Positions 28,782 to 40,700 of a stretch of DNA of 64,000 bases are shown one piece after another. Source of the stretch: Auanema rhodensis (lineage: Eukaryota; Nematoda; Chromadorea; Rhabditida; Rhabditidae); assembly GCA_964057225.1 (NCBI GenBank), contig OZ059895.1:16744001-16808000 (forward strand), given 5' to 3'. The position numbers were made by a program, and so were the translations under genes. Position 1 is the first letter of the stretch; each line of letters opens with the position of its first letter. The notes beneath the pieces were generated by a model that saw only the letters and a program-made list of their open reading frames with translations, made no database searches and was not told where the DNA came from.

Positions 28782-30408
28782 ATGGAAGTACAGGATCCAG
28801 ATACAAAGGTGAAGAAGATGACGCGGATGACGTGCACGCTGACAACGCAGATGATTCTGGTGAGTGGTACTGATGCTATAACCTGTCGATGGTTGGGGGG
28901 AAAGAAATAACGATGAAGGCGGACCGCTGAAAGATGGCAACCTTCTAGTTTATGATTAGGCGACAAATAGTATATAAAGAAAGAGAGACATGATAAATGA
29001 TACGCTGATAGGGATAGAGCAGGTTCCCTCTCTCTTTTCATTGGGGACTGAAAGTCAGTCATACAGTGACGACAACGAAGTTGGAAACGACGTCTAAGAA
29101 TAAGAAGATGATGTGACCCTGCCAGACTACAGCGAGAGATTACAGAAGCAGAGAATAGAGCGTGAGCGGTTAAAATGAGAAGATGTGAGCGATGACTTTA
29201 GGAGAGGAGGTGAAGCAAATAGGCTAACTGATAAAATATATGCGATGAAGAAATAGAGAGTGAGAGAAAGGGAGATATAAGAAGTGTGGACTTGTAACAG
29301 ATGAAGAGAGAGCAAGAGAGAAAGAGAGAGAGAGAGCAAGAGAGAGAGAGGGGGAGAGGACAACAAGAGGGGCCAAGACAATTGACAGTATGAAGACATT
29401 GATGACATGACCAAAAGACGTCCTTATCATCTTCATTGTTGTTTTTGGTAGTCACAATCGATAGCAGCACAGAATCTGGCGCATCTTGTAATAATCAAAG
29501 TCGCAAAACTTTTTGTTTTCGGATCACGAACGGTGTTAGATGTTGCTGCTATGCTGCTATGCTGTTTGTCTGCGTATACAACGACCTCAAGCTTGAGTCT
29601 CATGTCAACTAATGCTGATAATGATGCTGATGCGTGTATGTACATATGTATATATGTATCGTTATCACCATTACCGTTGTTATAATCATCATCATCATCA
29701 GCATCAGCATCAGCATCAGCATCAGCATCAGCATCAGCAGCAGCAGCAGCAGCAGCGTCGTCATGATCAGTAATCGCGTGGTTTTCGTTCATCTCCGTCA
29801 CTTTGGCCATGTGTGTATGTGTGTGCTTTCTGCTGTTGTAGATCATATTTCGAACAATGAAACGATACTGATTGGCCTGCTGAACTTTTCAGCATTTCCT
29901 TGTTTGAATTTTCGTATTCTTACTTTTCTTGCTGTTCTTCTTTTTGGAGTGCCAATGATGATCAGAAGTTCGAAAGATCGTTTACTACATAATCCAATAA
30001 CCAAGAGATAGATAGATAGAGAGAAAGAGATTGAATGATAGAAAGAGAGAGAGGCAGACATTTAGAATCAGTAAAGGCTATATAGAAAGTATATGAAATA
30101 GATAGTAAGTTGTTATATGAGAGATTAGGAACTCATGAAATTCTACAGAGAGAGAGCAAAAGAGAGAGAGAGAGAAAGCTACTATGTTTGGATCTTATGA
30201 ATAGCCTAACTGTTATCTCATGACTAGTTAAAGGATATTCGGTTATATTCACTATTGAAAACTATTTTTATTACTTTTTTAATACACATAATCACATGAT
30301 GATGAATGATGTGTGTTTTTTATTTGTTTAACTCTATTAACCTGATAATTCTGAAAAAAAAAACAAAAAAATCGTGGAGGAAGTTTTAAGCACAATCTCA
30401 TTAAGAAT

Positions 30409-30442
<34 letters not shown>

Positions 30443-31176
30443 GAGAGAGAAAGAGATAGAGGGATGAAGAGTAAAGAAGAGAAATGATGAAGAGAAATAC
30501 TGGTTGAGAAAAAGGAATATTTATGAAATAGAGAAAGATAGATCGAGAGAAGTAGGAAAGTTTTTCTTTATCTCTCTTCCTGTCTCCCATATCTTCTCGT
30601 TAGAATGAAGGAGGAGGAGACTGTTGCAAGTTCAACAATACTTTGATGGCACTGATGGCCTAATGATGATGATGATGATGATGATGTTGATGTTGATGAC
30701 GACGACAATGTTGGATGCTGATGACGATGGTGTTTGATAAAGACAATAGTTGGAAAATGTATTCGAAAGTGTGTTAAAGAAAGATCAAAAAGTTGTCATT
30801 TTTCTTCCCAGTTTCCAGCAATCTCTTCTTGAACATGAGAAAAGACATTGGTGTCATAGTTAGTGAAGTATTTGAAGACAAAAAACTTGATTTGTTGTAA
30901 GTATTGTTATGTTTTAATAACATACAAATAAATGAAAAATTTCGGTAAAAAATAATATAAAAATGTGCTTTTACTATGTTATTTTCTCTCATGTTGCTCT
31001 TAAGAAAAAGATATTTTTGTTAGACATTTCGCATACTCAAATAGCTACTGGTTTTTTCTGTTATTTTTTTACTCAAATTGTTAATTTTTTATATTTTAAA
31101 CATACATTTATTATTTTATTTCCTCTTAACATGTGTTTGTTTTGAGTATCATTTTTTTTATTAATAGGAGATAGAG

Positions 31177-31210
<34 letters not shown>

Positions 31211-33463
31211 TAAGAAGGGCTTGCTGTACACAAGCTATATGTTAGATATGCAAATAGGTTGAAGGTTGATGAGTATACAACTTGAGCATGAGCTTGTTGT
31301 GATCAGTTTAACGATAGCTGTAGTTCATATTGTGATAGGCTTTCATGCTTCTTGTATGCTTGTTGTATTGTTGTAACACGTAACCCGTAAAAGTTTCGTT
31401 TTGTATTCTCGATCATTCTTTTCTCCTCTCCTTTTCAGTGTTTTCCTTTTTTTTTTGCTTCACCATCTCTTCTTCTCACATTTTTTTCGTTTTCCTTTGG
31501 AAACATTCACGTTTCGCTACTTATTATCCTACATCATCTTTGGCTGTGTGTATGTGTGTGTGTGTGTATGTGTATGTGTGTGTGTACGTGTTGCAGCTAC
31601 GACAGCTACTTCTACTTCTGCGACGGCTGCTGCTGCTGCTGCTGTTGCTGCTGCTATTCTTATTTCTGCTGTTGATGCTTCTACAGCAGCATCATCGTCG
31701 TCATTTCTACTGCCCATTCTAAGTCTGCAGGTTTCATGTGCTGATTCAAAAAATAATTAATAACCTTTTTTGGTCATATCGCACACATTTCATGCTTTTT
31801 GATCGTGTTTTTTTCGATCATTTTTGCCAACTAACTTCCGAGATTATCAAATCATGTTATAATTTAATCTTTTTTTAAAAGATGCCTTGTAATCAATTAT
31901 GACATTCAGTGTCTGATTATTACAGTAAATCGTCGTCTTCATCATCTTCTTCTCATCATTTTCATCACAATCCACATCACCAATATTATCGTCGTGATTT
32001 CAATATCTATAGATGAGTTGAACACGATTATCGCTTTTCTTGAACTTTTTAATGAAACTGAAAATTTCGTTTCCAAAATTTTCAAAATACATGTATGAAA
32101 GTTCAGATTGGAGTCAATTTGAAATTGATGAGATATGAAGATGTTTCAGCAAGCATCTACCTTTCCAACTTTCCTCATTTGTTGAGCTTTAACTACTTGG
32201 AGATCTATATCTTCTGCTATTCTCTCTCCACTCTCTCTTTCTTTCTCTTTTTCTCTTTCTCTCTATTTCTGTTATGATTAAGCCAAGATACTAAGTGATT
32301 ATCTTAAGCTTTCACTATTGTGAATTCTTTGTTTAAAATTCTGAAGTTAAGGCGGAGTGTAATTAGTTCAGACTATGTGTAGTTAACTGTGCTTTTGACC
32401 AATGACCACTCATCTATGCTTTAAATAGTTTTAAAGTTCGAAATTCAGACTATATATAGTTTTCAGTTGTCATATGGAACTTGACTTCTAGCAATCATTT
32501 TTATTTTCTGAAAATTACACCACCGCCAGGCTGGAACACGACTAATTGTCTCAGTATCATCTGATCATCTGATGATTTCAGAGCGTCGACGATACCGACG
32601 ACTTGTTTCAACTAGTCAAAATCTTTCGTTTATGATATATGTATATATGTGACCGAGATGCTTGCTCTTTGCTTTGCGTAGGCCATACATCATCGATTCC
32701 GTCTGATGCCGCTTGTCTTCCAACTTCTGACAGCATACAATGTCCATTTCATGCTGCTATTGCCAATGCTTCTCTCCGACTGTTGATCCGGATTCGCATA
32801 CACGTCGAACGCTACACATCACCGGAGCAGATATATTGCTGCTGGCTGGCTATTAATGAGGACAATCAACAGATCCAGTAGTCTGATACGCTGATTTCGT
32901 CGTCCAGCTAACGTCTTCCGTATATCTGGCCTTATGTCAACAGACAGATTATAAGCTTAGTGTCAATTGAATCCGTTTTACTACTCTCTACAACTCCTAT
33001 CTACCCCTCGTTCGCCTCTCCCTTTACCATCATGATAATCGTGAATTGTCAACATCATCATCATCATCATCATCATCATCACCACCATCATCATCATCGT
33101 CATCATCCTTCGCTTTTTCTCATAGGCCCTGCCTCTCTCTCACCAACACCCGTGTCCTTCATTAGCAGTCTTGATGAACTTATCGACAGATTTTGTTCAG
33201 AATAGAGAAATCTGCTAAGGGTTGTATGTTCTGTCTCTGTCATTGATGCGTGTCCGCTGATACCTGTAACGTAGTATACAGTTCAACAGACGGACATGCA
33301 ACTTTTTCTGTTCTCCCATAATGTTTTAACAACTACTACAACAACTGCTAACAAGCTTTTCAAGTTTTCTTTTGGAACTACAACCTCTCTCGTGCCAATG
33401 CCATCTTTAACCAATCTTCTCTCCCCTCCCATGTCTCTCTCTTCTCTCTCCCTCTCCCTCTCT

Positions 33464-33505
<42 letters not shown>

Positions 33506-35009
33506 ACTACAGTTCCTTTTCTCTTTCTCTCAATCTCTTCAGCTCTTCTCCCATCTTACTGCTATTATACAAATTTCAAAAACATCTTTTCACATATGAT
33601 ACTGCTGCTGTCATTGTATGTGTTTCAAATTTAATAATGTTTGTATACCTAAGTGTTCATGGAAGTTGCTGTTTCCGTTTTTATAATCAACTCTCCTACA
33701 ATCATATGACTTACTTGTTTTTCTCTTGTACCTTCATTTCTATTCGTCGTTAGCATCTTTCCTTCTCCTTCAGCAGCGATGAAATGCGGCGTCGCCACGA
33801 CGATGAGCGTCTTCCATTTGAAAGTCGTCGACATCGTTGCCGTCGTCGTCGATGATGATTTCTTCGACAACGTCTTCTCCCTTCTTATACGGCAGTGCCA
33901 GTCCATCCTCTCCCTTCTACTATATTCACCACGAAGCCCACCCCCTCTATCTTCACCACAACCAATCACAATAAGATTTAATTACTTCCTAAACTATCTC
34001 TACTTTAAAAACATTTCGAAATTTTTTCTTGATGATAACATCACCATCACCGCCACTGCCGCCATCATAGCCAGCAACCGCAGGATGCAGTAGTCGTCGT
34101 CGTCGTCGTCGTCGTCGTAGCCGTCGTCGTCTTAGCAGCAGTAACAGCATCAGCAGCCTCAGTGGCATTAACCACACCGATTTCTGTCATTCATCTAAAC
34201 CAGACGACGGCCGATTTTTAAAAAAAATTCTAACAGTTTACGTATAAATGTGATTTTCATTCTATAGTAATCTATGAATTCATCAATCATCAGCACAAAA
34301 CAGAAGAATCAGACGCCACGTTCTCATATCACGTTCAAACTTATTTGCTTTTATTTTCCATTTTAAAGACGATTTCTATTTTTTTTTTCATTTTAATTAT
34401 TGTTTTCATCATTCACCCTCTTCCCCGTTTCAGGCTCGAGACGAAAGTGAAAGAAAGCCGCTTAACAATTGCCTTTCGTCGTCTACGCTTTCAGAGGGAT
34501 GATTAATCGACTATGACATTTGGTTTGTTAATTTCTCTTTTCTTCTTTTTTTTTATTAAAAAAATATAAAAAAGTGGCTGAATTAACCTCGAAGAGTAGT
34601 AGAATGAGAAGAGCAACCACACACAGATGGCCGAGTAGTGGGAGGAGTAGGGCGATGAAGAAAGAATGACACATGAGCTGTATATAGCGAATGAACAAAT
34701 AGCCGAACATGAAAAAGTGTCTGTTTAACAAACTTCTATATGTATATAACTATACAAAATAATAAAAATTATAATTATATTATTATAATAATTAATAATA
34801 ATAATTAAATATTATTTTAGAACTCTGTGATTGTCAAATCAGCTGCAAACCTGGCGATGATAAAGGTAGATTTTTAAATTTTACTATATATCAATCGTAT
34901 TCTGTCAAATTAAAGAAAGATCTGATGCACGATGACACAGTAAACTAATACTAAAAGCTATGTGATTATACTATTGTTTTCTATTCTCCTCTTTCTCTCT
35001 CTCTCTCCC

Positions 35010-35050
<41 letters not shown>

Positions 35051-37214
35051 TATCTTCATCTCTCTCTCTTTCTCTCTCTCTCTCTATCTTTAACCGAGGT
35101 TAAAATTTATTTATTTATAAGAAATAATTAATTATAATTATTTTTATATTTAATTATCTATATTCATTCTTTTTTTTTTTCTGTTTAGTTTTTTAGTTTT
35201 TTTATTTTATTATTTTGTTCTTTCCTTCTTTATATTTTCAATTATTTTCTGTTAATCTGCTTCACATACTATGATTTTGCCATAAGCATGAGTTAAGCTT
35301 TAAGCTTGAGCATTAGCAACATGAAGCAAAATAGACAGAAAGTAAAGAGCAATCTTTCTTTATTATATATTTTTAAAAAGTTTTTTTATAATTATTAAAC
35401 GAAATATTTATAAATATATAATTATATTTTTTATTTTTTTATTTCAAATAATTATATTCCTTATTCCATATAGATGATGCCGAATTGGGCTTTTATGCTC
35501 GTTGGAAAAATCGGAATCGAGTACGGCCAGCGAAGTTTGATGTGATTGAGGCTCGTATGGTAAGTCTAATTCCATTCTGGATGATCTTATACTTGTAACT
35601 TTACCCCAAGTTTTCTTCTTTTTCTTTTCAAATAATTAGTATAACCCATTTCTTTTTCTATATTCGACTTCTACCTCTATATATCTCTTATGACCCTCTA
35701 TAACGTCGTCAAAGCTTTTCTGTTCTTCTCCAAATTGCTTTTCCTCTTACCGCCATGCCCCCCCCCCCCACTCCTCCCCAATAGCTCTCTATCACTAATG
35801 TTTGTCTGAAATTTAATTTTTGTTCCTTTTCCTGCTTTCTTTTCTCATTTCTGTCAACTATCATTTGATTTCACTAATCATTTAAGGCTGTTGGAAGTTC
35901 GTTTGTAGAACATCACTTAACGATTGAACAACTACGAGATGTCTATCCTGATTCATATATTCAACATGAATATCCGGAACAAAGTGATGGTTTACATTCA
36001 GAAGAAGCCAAGTAACACATCATGTTCTGAAAATAGCTTCATCATCCTTTTCTGTATTTTCAGAAATCGATTACGTGATGGTGGAGCTAATGTTATTGAT
36101 CCACCCAAAGAGCCCGGCTTATTTCAGATGTTTTTACAACAATTTCATTATAAATTTTGGTTATTACTAACAGGTTAACCATATATCTAGCATATATAGT
36201 TAGTTACACAAGCTATTGCTCATTCAGGTGCTGCATTCTTATCCATAGCTACATATTGTGTTCATCGTGTTCACGGATACAATGAACCACTTAATCTCTA
36301 CTGTGCTTTCATACTGATGATCGTCGTGCTATTCATGTGTTGCCTCTCATTCTGGCAAGAAAGTAAAGCTAAAAAAGTTGGTTAATTCATTAACTATGTG
36401 TATATATTGTAATTCATAATCCATACTATATATAGGTTATCCAAAATTTCACTAAACTATTGCCATCTAAAGCTGTTGTCATACGTGATTGCGAAGAAAA
36501 AGAAGTTGATATCGAAACATTGGTCGTTGGCGATCTGGTTGTAATACGGTAAAGATCACATTTTCATCTTTTTTTTCTTCTTTTTCGTCTTCTAAAAAAA
36601 ACTTTTTGTGGCCTTATCAAACTTATAAAGATGATATTGAATGAAAGATCAAGAAGATGTATTACCCGATTTCAGATCAGGTTCTCGTATTCCAGCTGAT
36701 TTGCGAATTTTGCATACAAACTGTCTTACAATTGAAGTTGGCGAGGTAACAGGTGATTCATTTACTTTCCTATTTATCATATAATTATAAAATTATTTTA
36801 TTTATTTATTGATTGATTTATGCTAATAATTATTGATTTATTAATGTTTTTTTTATTTATTTTGAATATAGGACTTAATGAGCTAGTTGAATGTTCATCC
36901 GAAGCTGCAGCTCCTCATGTCTCTGTATTTGATGCCAAAAATGTTGCCTTCAAAGGATCTCATTGTACAGAAGGAGATGGCATTGGAATTGTTATTCGAA
37001 CAGGAAAATTTACTGTAAGTTTAGATATCTATTTCCTTTTGAAGTCATTAAAATAACTTTTTATTAGATTTTTTTTTGTTCTTTATCATTTTCCGTAAAA
37101 TATAAAAATCACGAGAATCTACGTGAGTATGTAGACAATCATGTATACACGTGTTATCAGGTTTATGACAATGATACATTTCAAATAAAAATAATATTAT
37201 TATATATAATAAAT

Positions 37215-37251
<37 letters not shown>

Positions 37252-37669
37252 TTATATATATACTCATCTCTCATGTAGCCGGGCCGGAATACCCAGAAGC
37301 TTTTGAGATTTTTCCAGGGCCAGAAAAACTGGACCTATTTTCCGAATATTCCGGTCTTGAATATATTGTAAAAATAGTGAATTTTATTTACTAAAATGAT
37401 GTCATATTCATAGCTTGCTTATCGGGAAATTATCCAATTTGTTCCAATATATTATGAAATTATGGAATAGCCAGCCCATTTCTGATCATAGTAGGTCCGA
37501 AATTACTTTGTTTCAGAATTTTTTGAATATTCACCAGTTTTGATACATAAATATCTTTTATATATTTATATATATCTTGCCTTATTTTTGCTAAAATTAC
37601 ATTTCTCTCCAACATGTTCCACACGCAAACTGATTTTTTGATATTTCTTGTTGCATTCTCTCATGTGGA

Positions 37670-37768
<99 letters not shown>

Positions 37769-40700
37769 TACAACCATCAACCGCTCATCATGAAGTTTAC
37801 ACTTAAAATATAAATTTTAATAATAATTTAGTAATAGTTCTTGAGAAACTACCATAAAAATTATTTTGTTTGCTATTTTCTTCTTTGTAATGTGAAATGA
37901 AGAAAGAAAAATGAACTTAATGAGTACTTTTCTTTAAGAATGAAGATGATCAATTTTCCATGAATCAATAATTATTTATGAAAAATTTAAATGATTAGTT
38001 AAAGAAAAATGAAAATATTTAAATGTAAAATTAGCAAAAAATATAATAATTATATAAACTATGTGGAATATATAGTTAATATATTCTAGGTACTCGGTGG
38101 AATAGCTAATATACATCAACATATTCCTCCTCCTACTGGAAAACTTCAACGTGAACTTAGAGCATTTGCAAATTTCATTACAATCTTAGCTATAAGTATG
38201 GCAGCTGGAATATTTCTAATCGGATGTATTGTGGCTCGTTTTGAGAATATTTTGGATCATTTTGTTGTTGGATTTTTAGTTATTATTGTTGCTAATGTGC
38301 CACAAGGTATAATGACTATTCATTCAACAACACATATCTAACTATGCTATAGGATTACCGGCTACCGTTATGTCTCAGTTAAGAATTATCGCAAGACGAA
38401 TGGCTCAAAAGAATATTCTTATCAAAAAACTTGAGCTTATCGGTAAGAGCAGCTTGCTGTCGTCCTCATGACATCATCATCATATGTACTTGCTTACCTA
38501 TTATAGATGAGCTAGGAGCTGCTACCGTCATTTGTGCTGATAAATCCGGCACTTTAACAATGAATCAGATGGTAGTCTCCGATATTTGGTTCAACAACAG
38601 GCTGGTCAGTGGTCGGTTTTTTTAATTTTTTTCATTCTTTTCTATATATTGCTTTTACTATATCATATACAAATTTGCTCTGTTAGATATAACAGCAGCA
38701 ATGGCATCTGATAGAAATGCTACATTCAAGTGTTTTGTAGGTTCAAGCGTCGATTTGAAACATCCACATCTTCGAGCAATGAGAAATTCCATGGCTAAAG
38801 GTAGTGAACGTTTTGAAGATCCTCTACCGGATATACTAACTGGTATGTGTATATCAACGTTAACTATTATTATATATTATAACATTTATAGTTATGTCTG
38901 TATGTAATCGAGCTCAATTCGAAAATGTTCGACGAAGTGCACGACGTGTTTCCACGATGAGAGCTCTTCAGAAGACTGTCAGCGAAGCTATGCTTAGTGG
39001 TCCACTGAAAAAGAAATTCACAGTTGTGTATGTTTCTCAACTACGTAAAACATGTATTGCATGTTCTTTTTTGTGGTTTCAGTGATACGCGAACTGGACA
39101 AGTTTCTGAACCTAGACGAGTAACATTGAATTCTGATGCAGCTTCAATCAGTTCAAATCTAGAAGAAGAAGTATTAAGAAAGATGTCAACTCGTATGTTG
39201 TCTAGCGTACAAGCATATAGTTATCAGAAATCGTTTCAGATATATCGGAAGGGCTACCCAAACAAGCGAACGATTGTCATAAGAAAAACGAAATATTTGG
39301 TGTACCAAGTGATGTTGCATTAGTTAAATACGTTGAGCGTAATGCTTCTGTGGAAGCTATTCGTCAGCGTTATCATGTATGTTTTTTTACTAATTATATG
39401 CATATAACATATAATTATATTTAGACAGTTTTTGAAATACCTTTCAACTCAATAAGGCGATGGCAGCTGGTTGTCACCAGATGTTTGGCTGAACCTAGTA
39501 ATGAGAAAGATCTTCCTAAGCTCGGCAAGGTTTGGTTCTAAACCCAGTAAATCATATATGCTTATATAACTTGAAGGATGAATGTCGTTATGTTGTCATG
39601 ATGAAAGGAGCACCAGAAGTTATCATCAACCGGTGTGATCGTTATAGACTGAATAATGAAGTTATTCCAATTGACAGCAATTTCAAGCAAGAATGCCAGG
39701 TTTGTTTGAGCGTTTGAAGCATTTTTCAAGTTTATGATTATGATTAGTAGCATTATATATGCTTAAGGCTGCATGGGAATCATTGGGTCATCAAGGAAGA
39801 CGGGTCATAGCATTTGCTCAATGTTTCTTCAAAGGAAAATCATCAATGAAATTTGGCAATGAAGGTGGTTGGCCAGAAAAGCTAGTTTTTCTGGGAATGG
39901 CAGCTATCATGGATCCACCAAGGTAATACTCATCGAAGTGACGTAATGCGATTTCTATTCAACTTTATTCATACAGACCTGAGACATTCAATGCTATACA
40001 ACAGTGTAAACAAGCAGGAATCAAAGTCTTCATGATCACAGGAGATCATCCGACTACAGCAAATGCTTTAGCTACACAGATTGGACTGATCGAACAAGAA
40101 CCAAAGGTAATTTATATAATTATAATTAAAAAAGTAAACAAAATCAGTTATTCGCACATATTCATTCAAAATTCAAACAATATCTTCTGAGATGGGAGAC
40201 TCATCGCATACTTTACACATCAGCTGTGAATTGCTGTAAGCCATCATGATACACTGAGCACTTGAAGCTTGGTGATTCGACAATCTTCAATATTAAACTT
40301 AGCTTAAGAAACTGGTTTGTATCATTCAAAACTTACACGATAGACACCGCTGCTTCTCTCGATGTATAAGCTGTAGAAGGAATATTCGTGAGCATATATC
40401 TCCAGCATCAGTAATACAACAATGACAATACTGAGAATCTGTAGAGAATTATAATCCAAATGTACAGAAGCTAGCTAGAATCTTTCTCACCTCGATGCCA
40501 ATCCATTCAGTTGGATATGCAGGTTCGATATTTGTGTGCATCCAGTTGCTCAGCCATGTTGATCGATGAAGAAACATTGACACCGTCGTTGTAGCCCAGA
40601 AGATGATGTGCACCACATTGCTTATAGCAACTTGAACCTATAACATTCCATATATCATATAAGATTACATGATATTCAAATATACGCGAGTTAAATCCGT

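Larger units (their letters stand above)
28860..34820. other. 6 kb first intron of the ATPase-like gene, dense in simple repeats
   Basis: No exon is supported in this span. It holds many low-complexity tracts (GA, CT, GT and trinucleotide arrays) that create long but spurious open frames with Ser/Leu, Arg/Glu or His runs. The flanking exons (28859 phase 1, 34821 phase 1) join to give [18 protein letters not shown], which supports their linkage. Regulatory elements are plausible in an intron this large but none can be named. Confidence 0.6.

Noticed and set aside
29433-29846. 137-codon minus-strand frame with Ala/Asp runs
   Set aside because: It is produced by the CATCAG/CAG/ATC microsatellite. 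No splice chain and no motif outside the repeat.
31401-31760. Open frames on both strands with Val/Cys or Ala runs
   Set aside because: Created by the GT and GCT tracts. Both strands are open through the repeat, which is typical of low-complexity DNA.
33283-33507. Minus-strand frame rich in Arg-Glu
   Set aside because: Direct translation of a CT/GA dinucleotide repeat.
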